Positions 25,801 through 39,141 are shown, counted from the stretch's first letter. The stretch is 64,000 nt of DNA from Elymus sibiricus (GCA_039707655.1 CM077671.1:243141095-243205094), one strand, 5' to 3'. Program-made: numbers and translations. The notes: a model not told the origin generated them from the sequence alone.

Positions 25801-26904
25801 CGAACATGCTATGTGGGTGAAATTATGATACCATGCCAACTTTCAACCATTTCAGAGTTCATTTGCAGTGCTTTTCAATTTCAGGGTCATTTTAGCTCAG
25901 AATAAATCATGAAATGCATGAAAATAGCAAATGAAGTCAGAAAAGGTTGAAAAGTGATGATGTGGCTTTGAATGGTGCATATTGAATGCAGAAATAGTCT
26001 TGAGCTAACATATGTTTAAAAAAAATGAAATCCCTTTGTAATAGACGAGTTTTCGTCCAAAACCCTCATACTTCGAAGGAGATTGTCCAGTTTGTACACG
26101 AAGTGCATCCAGTTTTTCCCGTAACCCTCTCAAATTTTTAGAACATGCTATGTGAGTGAAATTATGATACCATGCCAACTTTCAACCATTTCAGAGTTCA
26201 TTTGCAGTGCTTTTCAATTTCAGGGTCATTTTAGCTCAGAATAAATCATGAAATGCATGAAAAATAGCAAATGAAGTCAGAAAAGGGTTGAAAAGTGATG
26301 ATGTGGCTTTGAATGGTGCATATTGAATGCAGAAAAAGTCTTGAGTTAAAATATGTTTAAAAAAAAGAAATCCCTTTGTAATAAACGGGTTTTCGTTCGA
26401 AACCATGATACTTCGAAGGAGATTGTCCAGTTTGTACACGAAGTGCATCCAGTTTTTCCCGTAACCCTCTCAACTTTTTAGCACATGCTATGTGGGTGAA
26501 ATTATGATACCATGCCAACTTTCAACCATTTCAGAGTTCATTTGCAGTGCTTTTCAATTTCAGGGTCATTTTAGCTCAGAATAAATCATGAAATGCATGA
26601 AAATAGCAAATGAAGTGAGAAAAGGGCTGAAAAGTGATGATGTGGCTTTGAATGGTGCATATTGAATGCAGAAAAAGTCTTGAGTTAAAATATGTTTAAA
26701 AATATGAAATCCCATTGTAATAGACGACTTTTCGTCTGAAACCCTGATACTTCGAAGGAGATTGTCCAGTTTGTACACGAAGTGCATCCAGTTTTTCCCG
26801 TAACCCTCTCAACTTTTTCGCACATGCTATGTGGGTGAAATTATGATACCATGCCAACTTTCAACCATTTCAGAGTTCATTTGCAGTGCTTTTCAATTTC
26901 AGGG
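22834..26904. repeat. 4-monomer higher-order repeat, three exact-length copies (1357 bp)
   Basis: Copies are 22834-24190, 24191-25547 and 25548-26904, each exactly 1357 bp with internal spacing 339, 339, 340, 339. Private marks recur once per copy: GAGCTAACATATG (gives CATATG), TAATAAACGGG with AACCGTGATAC or AACCATGATAC, GACGACTTTTCGTCTGAAAC, and CTTTTTCGAACATGC. Differences between copies are single bases (for example GTTATGATG at 24597, CATGGTATG at 24108). After 26904 the period continues for two more monomers and then breaks. Confidence 0.95.
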
Positions 26905-29618
26905 TCATTTTAGCTCAGAATAAATCATGAAATGCATGAAAATAGCAAATGAAGTCAGAAAAGGTTGAAAAGTGATGATGTGGCTTTGAATGGTGCATAT
27001 TGAATGCAGAAATAGTCTTGAGCTAACATATGTTTAAAAAAATGAAATCCCTTTGTAATAGACGAGTTTTCGTCCAAAACCCTCATACTTCGAAGGAGAT
27101 TGTCCAGTTTGTACACGAAGTGCATCCAGTTTTTCCCGTAACCCTCTCAAATTTTTAGAACATGCTATGTGAGTGAAATTATGATACCATGCCAACTTTC
27201 AACCATTTCAGAGTTCATTTGCAGTGCTTTTCAATTTCAGGGTCATTTTAGCTCAGAATAAATCATGAAATGCATGAAAAATAGCAAATGAAGTCAGAAA
27301 AGGGTTGAAAAGTGATGATGTGGCTTTGAATGGTGCATATTGAATGCAGAAAAAGTCTTGAGTTAAAATATGTTTAAAAAAAAGAAATCCCTTTGTAATA
27401 AACGGGTTTTCGTTCGAAACCGTGATACTTCGAAGGAGATTGTCCAGTTTGTACACGAAGTGCATCCAGTTTTTCCCGTAACCCTCTCGAATTTTTAGCA
27501 CATTCTATGTGGGTGAAATTATGATACCATGCCAACTTTCAACCATTTCAGAGTTCATTTGCAGTGCTTTTCAATTTCAGGGTCATTTTAGCTCAGAATA
27601 AATCATGAAATGCATGAAAATAGCAAATGAAGTGAGAAAAGGGTTGAAAAGTGATGATGTGGCTTTGAATGGTGCATACTGAATGCAAAAAAAGTCTTGA
27701 GTTAAAATATGTTTAAAAAAATGAAATCCCTTTGTAATAGACGAGTTTTCGTTCGAAACCGTGATACTTCGAAGGAGATTGTCCAGTTTGTACACGAAGT
27801 GCATCCAGTTTTTCCCGTAACCCTCTCAACTTTTTAGCACATGCTATGTGGGTGAAATTATGATACCATGCCAACTTTCAACCATTTCAGAGTTCATTTG
27901 CAGTGCTTTTCAATTTCAGGGTCATTTTAGCTCAAAACAAATCATGAAATGCATGAAAAATAGCAAATGAAGTCAGGAAAGGGTGAAAAGTGATGATGTG
28001 GCTTTGAATCGTGCATATTGAATGCAGAAATAGTCTTGAGCTAAAATATGTTTTAAAATAATGAAATCCCTTCGTAATAGACGAGTTTTCGTCCAAAACC
28101 CTCGTACTTCGAAGGAGATTGTCCAGTTTGTACACGAAGTGCATCCAGTTTTTCCCGTAACCCTCTCAACTTTCTAGCACATGCTATGTGGGTGAAATTA
28201 TGATACCATGCCAACTTTCAACCATTTCAGAGTTCATTTGCAGTGCTTTTCAATTTCAGGGTCATTTTAGCTCAGAATTAATCATGAAATGCATGAAAAT
28301 AGCAAATGAAGTCAGAAAAGGTTGAAAAGTGATGATGTGGCTTTGAATGGTGCATATTGAATGCAGAAATAGTCTTGAGCTAACATATGTTTAAAAAAAA
28401 TGAAATCCCTTTGTAATAGACGAGTTTTCGTCCAAAACCCTCATACTTCGAAGGAGATTGTCCAGTTTGTACACGAAGTGCATCCAGTTTTTCCCGTAAC
28501 CCTCTCAAATTTTTAGAACATGCTATGTGAGTGAAATTATGATACCATGCCAACTTTCAACCATTTCAGAGTTCATTTGCAGTGCTTTTCAATTTCAGGG
28601 TCATTTTAGCTCAGAATAAATCATGAAATGCATGAAAAATAGCAAATGAAGTCAGAAAAGGGTTGAAAAGTGATGATGTGGCTTTGAATGGTGCATATTG
28701 AATGCAGAAAAAGTCTTGAGTTAAAATATGTTTAAAAAAAAGAAATCCCTTTGTAATAAACGGGTTTTCGTTCGAAACCGTGATACTTCGAAGGAGATTG
28801 TCCAGTTTGTACACGAAGTGCATCCAGTTTTTCCCGTAACCCTCTCAACTTTTTAGCACATGCTATGTGGGTGAAATTATGATACCATGCCAACTTTCAA
28901 CCATTTCAGAGTTCATTTGCAGTGCTTTTCAATTTCAGGGTCATTTTAGCTCAGAATAAATCATGAAATGCATGAAAATAGCAAATGAAGTGAGAAAAGG
29001 GCTGAAAAGTGATGATGTGGCTTTGAATGGTGCATATTGAATGCAGAAAAAGTCTTGAGTTAAAATATGTTTAAAAATATGAAATCCCATTGTAATATAT
29101 GAGTTTTCGTCCGAAACCCTGATACTTCGAAGGAGATTGTCCAGTTTGTACACGAAGTGCATCCAGTTTTTCCCGTAACCCTCTCAACTTTTTCGCACAT
29201 GCTATGTGGGTGAAATTATGATACCATGCCAACTTTCAACCATTTCAGAGTTCATTTGCAGTGCTTTTCAATTTCAGGGTCATTTTAGCTCAGAATAAAT
29301 CATGAAATGCATGAAAATAGCAAATGAAGTCAGAAAAGGTTGAAAAGTGATGATGTGGCTTTGAATGGTGCATATTGAATGCAGAAATAGTCTTGAGCTA
29401 ACATATGTTTAAAAAAAATGAAATCCCTTTGTAATAGACGAGTTGTCGTCCAAAACCCTCATACTTCGAAGGAGATTGTCCAGTTTGTACACGAAGTGCA
29501 TCCAGTTTTTCCCGTAACCCTCTCAAATTGTTAGAACATGCTATGTGAGTGAAATTATGATACCATGCCAAATTTCAACCATTTCAGAGTTCATTTGCAG
29601 TGCTTTTCAATTTCAGGG
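26905..29618. repeat. Mixed block B-P-Q-R-B-P-A-B
   Basis: Anchors are 26905, 27243, 27583, 27922, 28262, 28601, 28941 and 29280. A B-P pair (GAGCTAACATATG monomer followed by TAATAAACGGG monomer) appears twice, followed once by Q-R and once by an A-like monomer. A third B leads into the P at 29619. It reads as the boundary between the 1357-bp 4-mer and the 13-mer. The R monomer here has CCTCGTACTTCG, a private change. Confidence 0.75.
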
Positions 29619-32600
29619 TCATTTTAGCTCAGAATAAATCATGAAATGCATGAAAAATAGCAAATGAAGTCAGAAAAGGGTTGAAAAGTGATGATGTGGC
29701 TTTGAATGGTGCATATTGAATGCAGAAAAAGTCTTGAGTTAAAATATGTTTAAAAAAAAGAAATCCCTTTGTAATAAACGGGTTTTCGTTCGAAACCGTG
29801 ATACTTCGAAGGAGATTGTCCAGTTTGTACACGAAGTGCATCCAGTTTTTCCCGTAACCCTCTCGACTTTTTAGCACATTCTATGTGGGTGAAATTATGA
29901 TACCATGCCAACTTTCAACCATTTCAGAGTTCATTTGCAGTGCTTTTCAATTTCAGGGTCATTTTAGCTAAGTATAATCATGAAATGCATGAAAATAGCA
30001 AATGAAGTGAGAAAAGGGTTGAAAAGTGATGATGTGGCTTTGAATGGTGCATACTGAATGCAAAAAAAGTCTTGAGTTAAAATATGTTTAAAAAAATGAA
30101 ATCCCTTTGTAATAGACGAGTTTTCGTTCGAAACCGTGATACTTCGAAGGAGATTGTCCAGTTTGTACACGAAGTGCATCCAGTTTTTCCCGTAACCCTC
30201 TCAACTTTTTAGCACATGCTATGTGGGTGAAATTATGATACCATGCCAACTTTCAACCATTTCAGAGTTCATTTGCAGTGCTTTTCAATTTCAGGGTCAT
30301 TTTAGCTCAAAACAAATCATGAAATGCATGAAAAATAGCAAATGAAGTCAGGAAAGGGTGAAAAGTGATGATGTGGCTTTGAATGGTGCATATTGAATGC
30401 AGAAATAGTCTTGAGCTAAAATATGTTTTAAAATAATGAAATCCCTTCGTAATAGACGAGTTTTCGTCCAAAACCCTCATACCTCGAAGGAGATTGTCCA
30501 GTTTGTACACGAAGTGCATCCAGTTTTTCCCGTAACCCTCTCAACTTTCTAGCACATGCTATGTGGGTGAAATTATGATACCATGCCAACTTTCAACCAT
30601 TTCAGAGTTCATTTGCAGTGCTTTTCAATTTCAGGGTCATTTTGGCTCAGAATAAATCATGAAATGCATGAAAATAGCAAATGAAGTGAGAAAAGGGTTG
30701 AAATGTGATGATGTGGCTTTGAATGGTGCATATTGAATGCAGAAAAAGTCTTGAGTTAAAATAGGTTTAAAAATATGAAATGCCTTTGTAATAGATGAGT
30801 TTTCGTCCGAAACCCTGATACTTCGAAGGAGATTGTCCAGTTTGTACATGAAGTGCATCCAGTTTTTCCCGTAAGCCTCTCAACTTTTTAGCACAGGCTA
30901 TGTGGGTGAAATTATGATACCATGCCAACTTTCAACCATTTCAGAGTTCATTTGAAGTGCTTTTCAATTTCAGGGTCATTTTAGCTCAGAATAAATCATG
31001 AAATGCATGAAAAATAGCAAATGAAGTCAGAAAAGGTTAAAAAGTGATGATGTGGCTTTGAATGGTGCATATTGAATGCAGAAATAGTCTTGAACTAAAA
31101 TATGTTTAAAAAAATGAGTAATAGACGAGTTTTCGTCCAAAACCCTCATACTTCGAAGGAGATTGTCCAGTTTGTACACGAAGTGCATCCAGTTTTTCCC
31201 GTAACCCTCTCAAATTTTTAGAACATGCTATGTGAGTGAAATTATGATACCATGCCAACTTTCAACCATTTCAGAGTTCATTTGCAGTGCTTTTCAATTT
31301 CAGGGTCATTTTAGCTCAGAATAAATCATGAAATGCATGAAAATAGCAAATGAAGAGAGAAAAGGGCTGAAAAGTGATGATGTGGCTTTGAATGGTGCAT
31401 ATTGAATGGAGAAAAAGTCTTGAGTTAAAATATGTTTAAAAATATGAAATCCCATTGTAATAGACGAGTTTTCGTCCCAAACCCTGATACTTCGAAGGAG
31501 ATTGTCCAGTTTGTACACGAAGTGCATCCAATTTTTCCCGTAACCCTCTCAACTTTTTAGCACATGCTATGTGGGTGAAATTATGATACCATGCCAACTT
31601 TCAACCATTTCAGAGTTCATTTGCAGTGCTTTTCAATTTCAGGGTCATTTTAGCTCAGAATAAATCATGAAATGCATGAAAAATAGCAAATGAAGTCAGA
31701 AAAGGGTTGAAAACTGATGATGTGGCTTTGAATGGTGCATATTGAATGCAGAAAGAGTCTTGAGTTAAAATATGTTTAAAAAAATGAAATCCCTTTGTAA
31801 TAGACGGGTTTTCGTTCGAAACCCTGATACTTCGAAGGAGATTGTCCAGTTTGTACACGAAGTGCATCCAGTTTTCCCCGTAACCCTCTCAACTTTTTAG
31901 CACATGGTATGTGGGTGTAATTATGATACCATGCCAACTTTCAACCATTTCAGAGTTCATTTGCAGTGCTTTTCAATTTCAGGGTCATTTTAGCTCAAAA
32001 CAAATCATGAAATGCATGAAAAATAGCAAATGAAGTCAGGAAAGGGTTCAAAAGTGATGACGTGGCTTTGAATGGTGCATATTGAATGCAGAAAAAGTCT
32101 TGAGTTAAAATATGTTTAAAAAAATGAAATCCCTTTGTAATAGACGAGTTTTCGTTCGAATCCCTCATACTTCGAAGGAGATTGTCCAGTTTGTACACGA
32201 AGTGCAACCAGTTTTTCCCGTAACCCTCTCAACTTTTTAGCACATGCTATGTGGGTGAAATTATGATACCATGCCAACTTTCAACCATTTCAGAGTTCAT
32301 TTGCAGTGCTTTTCAATTTCAGGGTCATTATAGCTCAGAACAAATCATGAAATGCATGAAAAATAGCAAATGAAGTCAGAAAAGGGTTCAAAAGTGATGA
32401 CGTGACTTTGAATGGTGCATATTGAATGCAGAAAAAGTCTTGAGTTAAAATATGTTTAAAAAAATGAAATCCCTTTGTAATAGACGAGTTTTCGTCCTAA
32501 ACCCTCATACTACGAAGGAGATTGTCCAGTTTGTACACGAAGTGCATCCAGTTTTTCCCGTAACCCTCTCAACTTTTTAGCACATGCTATGTGGGTGAAA

Positions 32601-34011
32601 TTATGATACCATGCCAACTTTCAACCATTTCAGAGTTCATTTGCAGTGCTTTTCAATTTCAGGGTCATTTTAGCTCAGAATAAATCATGAAATGCATGAA
32701 AAATAGCAAATGAAGTCAGAAAAGGTTGAAAAGTGATCATGTGGCTTTGAATGGTGCATATTGAATGCAGAAATAGTCTTGAACTAAAATATGTTTAAAA
32801 AAAAGAGTAATAGACGAGTTTTCGTCCAAAACCCTCATACTTCGAAGGAGATTGTCCAGTTTGTACACGAAGTGCATCCAGTTTTTCCCGTAACCCTCTC
32901 AAATTTTTAGAACATGCTATGTGAGTGAAATTATTATACCATGCCAACTTTCAACCATTTCAGAGTTCATTTGCAGTGCTTTTCAATTTCAGGGTCATTT
33001 TAGCTCAGAATAAATCATGAAATGCGTGAAAAATAGCAAATGAAGTCAGAAAAGGGTTGAAAAGTGATGATGTGGCTTTGAATGGTGCATATTGAATGCA
33101 GAAAAAGTCTTGAGTTAAAATATGTTTAAAAAATGAAATCCCTTTGTAATAGACGGATTTTCGTTCGAAACCCTGATACTTCGAAGGAGATTGTCGAGTT
33201 TGTACACGAAGTGCATCCAGTTTTTCCCGTAACCCTCTCAACTTTTTAGCACATGCTATGTGGGTGAAATTATGATACCATGCCAACTTTCAACCATTTC
33301 AGAGTTCATTTGCAGTGCTTTTCAATTTCCGGGTCATTTTAGCTCAGAATAAATCATGAAATGCATGAAAATAGCAAATGAAGTGAGAAAAGGGCTGTAA
33401 AGTGATGATGTGGCTTTGAATGGTGCATATTGAATGCAGAAAAAGTCTTGAGTTAAAATATGTTTAAAAATATGAAATCCCATTGTAATAGACGAGTTTT
33501 CGTCCGAAACCCTCATACTTCGAAGGAGATTGTCCAGTTTGTACACGAAGTGCATCCAGTTTTTCCCGTAACCCTCTCAACTTTTTCGCACATGCTATGT
33601 GGGTGAAATTATGATACCATGCCAACTTTCAACCATTTCAGAGTTCATTTGCAGTGCTTTTCAATTTCAGGGTCATTTTAGCTCAGAATAAATCATGAAA
33701 TGCATGAAAATAGCAAATGATGTCAGAAAAGGTTGAAAAGTGATGATGTGGCTTTGAATGGTGCATATTGAATGCAGAAATAGTCTTGAGCTAACATATG
33801 TTTAAAAAAAATGAAATCCCTTTGTAATAGACGAGTTTTCGTCCAAAACCCTCATACTTCGAAGGAGATTGTCCAGTTTGTACACGAAGTGCATCCAGTT
33901 TTTCCCGTAACCCTCTCAAATTTTTAGAACATGCTATGTGAGTGAAATTATGATACCATGCCAACTTTCAACCATTTCAGAGTTCATTTGCAGTGCTTTT
34001 CAATTTCAGGG
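29619..34011. repeat. Reference 13-monomer higher-order repeat (4393 bp)
   Basis: Order, anchor and marks: P 29619 TAATAAACGGG, CACATTCTATGTG; Q 29959 CATACTGAATGC; R 30297 TTTTAAAATAATG, CTTTCTAGCAC; S 30637 CATTTTGGCTCAG, GAAATGTGATG; T 30976 9-bp deletion, AATGAGTAATAG; U 31306 GGGCTGAAAAG, AAATCCCATTG; V 31645 GAAAGAGTC, TTTTCCCCG; W 31985 CAAAACAAATC, GAATCCCTCAT; X 32325 CATTATAGCTC, CATACTACGAAGG (here with the private CGTCCTAAACC); Y 32665 9-bp deletion, AAGAGTAATAG; Z 32995 GAAATGCGTG, GACGGATTTTCG; A 33334 GGGCTGTAAAG, CTTTTTCGCAC; B 33673 GAGCTAACATATG. The next monomer, 34012, is P again. The unit is complete a second time at 51642-56036. Confidence 0.85.
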
Positions 34012-35029
34012 TCATTTTAGCTCAGAATAAATCATGAAATGCATGAAAAATAGCAAATGAAGTCAGAAAAGGGTTGAAAAGTGATGATGTGGCTTTGAAT
34101 GGTGCACATTGAATGCAAAAAAAGTCTTGAGTTAAAATATGTTTAAAAAAAGAAATCCCTTTGTAATAAACGGGTTTTCGTTCGAAACCGTGATACTTCG
34201 AAGGAGATTGTCCAGTTTGTACACGAAGTGCATCCAGTTTTTCCCGTAACCCTCTCGACTTTTTAGCACATTCTATGTGGGTGAAATTATGATACCATGC
34301 CAACTTTCAACCATTTCAGAGTTCATTTGCAGTGCTTTTCAATTTCAGGGTCATTTTAGCTCAGAATAAATCATGAAATGCATGAAAATAGCAAATGAAG
34401 CGAGAAAAGGGTTGAAAAGTGATGATGTGGCTTTGAATGGTGCATACTGAATGCAAAAAAAGTCTTGAGTTAAAATATGTTTAAAAAAATGAAATCCCTT
34501 TGTAATAGACGAGTTTTCGTTGGAAACCGTGATACTTCGAAGGAGATTGTCCAGTTTGTACACGAAGTGCATCCAGTTTTTCCCGTAACCCTCTCAAATT
34601 TTTAGAACATGCTATGTGAGTGAAATTATGATACCATGCCAACTTTCAACCATTTCAGAGTTCATTTGCAGTGCTTTTCAGTTTCAGGGTCATTTTAGCT
34701 CAGAATAAATCATGAAATGCATGAAAAATAGCAAATGAAGTCAGAAAAGGGTTGAAAAGTGATGATGTGGCTTTGAATGGTGCATATTGAATGCAGAAAA
34801 AGTCTTGAGTTAAAAAATGTTTAAAAAAAAGAAATCCCTTTGTAATAAACGGGTTTTCGTTCGAAACCGTGATACTTCGAAGGAGATTGTCCAGTTTGTA
34901 CACGAAGTGCATCCAGTTTTTCCCGTAACCCTCTCGACTTTTTAGCACATTCTATGTGGGTGAAATTATGATACCATGCCAACTTTCAACCATTTCAGAG
35001 TTCATTTGCAGTGCTTTTCAATTTCAGGG
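29619..35029. repeat. 16-monomer segment, copy A (paired with 51642-57055)
   Basis: Sixteen consecutive monomers from 29619 to 34690 match those from 51642 to 56715 at offsets of only 22023-22025 bp. Both copies share rare variants in the same places: AAAATAGGTTTAAAAATATG, CCCGTAAGCC, CATCCAATTTTTCCC, GTGCACATTGAATGC, GTTGGAAACCG, TTTTCAGTTTCAGGG and GAGTTAAAAAATG. Beyond both ends the monomer types differ. It is a segmental duplication of about 5.4 kb separated by 65 monomers. Confidence 0.92.
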
Positions 35030-36715
35030 TCATTTTAGCTCAAAACAAATCATGAAATGCATGAAAAATAGCAAATGAAGTGAGAAAAGGGTTGAAAAGT
35101 GATGATGTGGCTTTGAATGGTGCATACTGAATGCAAAAAAAGTCTTGAGTTAAAATATGTTTAAAAAAATGAAATCCCTTTGTAATAGACGAGTTTTCGT
35201 TCGAAACCGTGATACTTCGAAGGAGATTGTCCAGTTTGTACACGAAGTGCATCCAGTTTTTCCCGTAACCCTCTCAACTTTCTAGCACATGCTATGTGGG
35301 TGAAATTATGATACCATGCCAACTTTCAACCATTTCAGAGTTCATTTGCAGTGCTTTTCAATTTCAGGGTCATTTTGGCTCAGAATAAATCATGAAATGC
35401 ATGAAAATAGCAAATGAAGTGAGAAAAGGGTTGAAATGTGATGATGTGGCTTTGAATGGTGCATATTGAATGCAGAAAAAGTCTTGAGTTAAAATATGTT
35501 TAAAAAAATGAAATCCCTTTGTAATAGACGAGTTTTCGTCCGAAACCCTCATAGTACGAAGGAGATTGTCCAGTTTGTACACGAAGTGCATCCAGTTTTT
35601 CCCGTAACCCTCTCAACTTTTTAGCACATGCTATGTGGGTGAAATTATGATACCATGCCAACTTTCAACCATTTCAGAGTTCATTTGCAGTGCTTTTCAA
35701 TTTCAGCGTCATTTTAGCTCAGAATAAATCATGAAATGCATGAAAAATAGCAAATGAAGTCAGAAAAGGTTGAAAAGTGATGATGTGGCTTTGAATGGTG
35801 CATATTGAATGCAGAAATAGTCTTGAACTAAAATATGTTTAAAAAAAGAGTAATAGACGAGTTTTCGTCCAAAACCCTCATACTTCGAAGGAGATTGTCC
35901 AGTTTGTACACGAAGTGCATCCATTTTTTCCCGTAACCCTCTCAAATTTTTAGAACATGCTATGTGAGTGAAATTATGATACCATGCCAACTTTCAACCA
36001 TTTCAGAGTTCATTTGCAGTGCTTTTCAATTTCAGGGTCATTTTAGCTCAGAATAAATCATGAAATGCGTGAAAAATAGCAAATGAAGTCAGAAAAGGGT
36101 TGAAAAGTGATGATGTGGCTTTGAATGGTGCATATTGAATGCAGAAAAAGTCTTGAGTTAAAATATGTTTAAAAAATGAAATCCCTTTGTAATAGACGGA
36201 TTTTCGTCCGAAACCCTCATAGTACGAAGGAGATTGTCCAGTTTGTACACGAAGTGCATCCAGTTTTTCCCGTAACCCTCTCAACTTTCTAGCACATGCT
36301 ATGTGGGTGAAATTATGATACCATGCCAACTTTCAACCATTTCAGAGTTCATTTGCAGTGCTTTTCAATTTCAGGGTCATTTTGGCTCAGAATAAATCAT
36401 GAAATGCATGAAAATAGCAAATGAAGTGAGAAAAGGGTTGAAATGTGATGATGTGGCTTTGAATGGTGCATATTGAATGCAGAAAAAGTCTTGAGTTAAA
36501 ATATGTTTAAAAAAATGAAATCCCTTTGTAATAGACGAGTTTTCGTCCGAAACCCTAATACTTCGAAGGAGATTGTCCAGTTTGTACACGAAGTGCATCC
36601 AGTTTTTCCTGTAACCCTCTCAACTTTTTAGCACATGCTATGTGGGTGAAATTATGATACCATGCCAACTTTCAACCATTTCAGAGTTCATTTGCAGTGC
36701 TTTTCAATTTCAGGG
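35030..36715. repeat. Mixed block of five monomers
   Basis: Anchors are 35030, 35370, 35709, 36038 and 36377. Two different monomer types here (35370 and 36038) carry the same private CATAGTACGAAGG in place of CATACTACGAAGG or CATACTTCGAAGG. The same rare base inside two subfamilies two monomers apart points to local conversion or exchange. The 36377 monomer has AACCCTAATAC, seen otherwise near 6452. Confidence 0.7.
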
Positions 36716-38412
36716 TCATTTTAGCTCAGAATAAATCATGAAATGCATGAAAATAGCAAATTAAGTCAGAAAAGGTTGAAAAGTGATGATGTGGCATTGA
36801 ATGGTGCATATTGAATGCAGAAATAGTCTTGAGCTAAAATATGTTTAAAAAAATGAAATCCCTTTGTAATGGACGAGTTTTCGTCCAAAATCGTCATACT
36901 TCGAAGGAGATTGTCCAGTTTGTACACGAAGTGCATCCAGTTTTTCCCGTAACCCTCTCAAATTTTTAGAACATGCTATGTGAGTGAAATTATGATACCA
37001 TGCCAACTTTCAACCATTTCAGAGTTCATTTGCAGTGCTTTTCAATTTCCGGGTCATCTTAGCTCAGAATAAATCATGAAATGCATGAAAAATAGCAAAT
37101 GAAGTCAGAAAAGGGTTGAAAAGTGATGATGTGGCTTTGAATGGTGTATATTGAATGCAGAAAAAGTCTTGAGTTAAAATATGTTTTAAAAAAAGAAATC
37201 CCTTTGTAATAAATGGGTTTTCGTTCGAAACCCTGATACTTCGAAGGAGATTGTCCAGTTTGTACACGAAGTGCATCCAGTTTTTCCCGTAACCCTCTCA
37301 ACTTTTTAGCACATGCTATGTGGGTGAAATTATGATACCATGCCAACTTTCAACCATTTCAGAGTTCATTTGCAGTGCTTTTCAATTTCAGGGTCATTTT
37401 AGCTCAAAACAAATCATGAAATGCATGAAAAATAGCAAATGAAGTCAGGAAAGGGTGAAAAGTGATGATGTGGCTTTGAATGGTGCATATTGAATGCAAA
37501 AATAGTCTTGAGCTAAAATATGTTTTAAAAAAATGAAATCCCTTTGTAATTGACGAGTTTTTGTCCAAAACCCTCATACTTCGAAGGAGATTGTCCAGTT
37601 TGTACAAGAAGTGCATCCAGTTTTTCCCGTAACCCTCTCAAATTTTTAGAACATGCTATGTGAGTGAAATTATGATACCATGCCAACTTTCAACCATTTC
37701 AGAGTTCATTTGAAGTGCTTTTCAATTTCAGGGTCATTTTAGCTCAGAATAAATCATGAAATGCATGAAAAATAGCAAATGAAGTCAGAAAAGGGTTGAA
37801 AAGTGATGATGTGGATTTGAATGGTGCATATTGAATGCCAAAAAAGTCCTGAGTTAAAATATGTTTAAAAAAATGAAATCCCTTTGTAATAAACGGGTTT
37901 TCGTTCGAAACCCTGATACTTCGAAGGAGATTGTCCAGTTTGTACACGAAGTGCATCAAGTTTTTCCCGTAACCCTCTCAACTTTTTAGCACATGCTATG
38001 TGGGTGAAATTATGATACCATGCCAACTTTCAACCATTTCAGAGTTCATTTGCAGTGCTTTTCAATTTCAGGGTCATTTTGGCTCAGAATAAATCATGAA
38101 ATGCATGAAAATAGCAAATGAAGTGAGAAAACTGTTGAAATGTGATGATGTGGCTTTGAATGGTGCATATTGAATGCAGAAAAAGTCTTGAGTTAAAATA
38201 TGTTTAAAAATAAGAAATCCCTTTGTAATAGACGAGTTTTCGTCCAAAACCCTCATACTTCGAAGGAGATTGTCCAGTTTGTACACGAAGTGCATCCAGT
38301 TTTTCCCGTAACCCTCTCAACTTTTTAGCACATGCTATGTGGGTGAAATTATGATACCATGCCAACTTTCAACCATTTCAGAGTTCATTTGCAGTGCTTT
38401 TCAATTTCAGGG

Positions 38413-38803
38413 TCATTTTAGCTCAGAATAAATCATGAAATGCATGAAAATAGCAAATGAAGTGAGAAAAGGGTTGAAAAGTGATGATGTGGCTTTGAAT
38501 GGTGCATATTGAATGCAGAAAACTGTTGAAATGTGATGATGTGGCTTTGAATGGTGCATATTGAATGCAGAAAAAGTCTTGAGTTAAAATATGTTTAAAA
38601 ATATGAAATCCCTTTGTAATAGACGACTTTTCGTCCAAAACCCTCATACTTCGAAGGAGATTGTCCAGTTTGTACACGAAGTGCATCAAGTTTTTCCCGT
38701 AACCCTCTCAACTTTTTAGCACATGCTATGTGGGTGAAATTATGATACCATGCCAACTTTCAACCATTTCAGAGTTCATTTGCAGTGCTTTTCAATTTCA
38801 GGG
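38413..38803. repeat. 391-bp monomer with 52-bp internal duplication
   Basis: The stretch from GTTGAAAAGTGATGATG (38473) to GCAGAAAA is followed by a second copy starting GTTGAAATGTGATGATG (38525), a 52-bp tandem duplication with one base difference near its start. The second copy is entered through AGAAAACTGTTG, a sequence private to the neighbouring monomers (38126-38135 and 38866-38875). The join therefore links the AGAAAA of GCAGAAAAAGTC to the AGAAAA of GTGAGAAAACTG. It is the only monomer of this length in the window. Confidence 0.9.
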
Positions 38804-39141
38804 TCATTTTGGCTCAGAATAAATCATGAAATGCATGAAAATAGCAAATGAAGTGAGAAAACTGTTGAAAGTGATGATGTGGCTTTGAATGGTGCATATT
38901 GAATGCAGAAATAGTCTTGAGCTAAAATATGTTTTAAAAAAATGAAATCCCTTTGTAATAGACGAGTTTTCATCCAAAACCCTCATACTTCGAAGGAGAT
39001 TGTCCAGTTTGTACACGAAGTGCATCCAGTTTTTCCCGTAACCCTCTCAACTTTTTAGCACATGTTTTTGGGTGAAATTATGATACCATGCCAACTTTCA
39101 ACCATTTCAGAGTTCATTTGCAGTGCTTTTCAATTTCAGGG
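38804..39141. repeat. Fused monomer (7973-type front, 8312-type back)
   Basis: The front has CATTTTGGCTCAG and GAGAAAACTGTTG, as in the 7973 and 38074 monomers. The back has GCAGAAATAGTC, GAGCTAAAATATG and TTTTAAAAAAATG, as in the 8312 monomer. The change lies between about 38874 and 38910. It also carries a damaged dyad: CACATGTTTTTGGG near 39059-39072 instead of CACATGCTATGTGGG. Confidence 0.7.
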
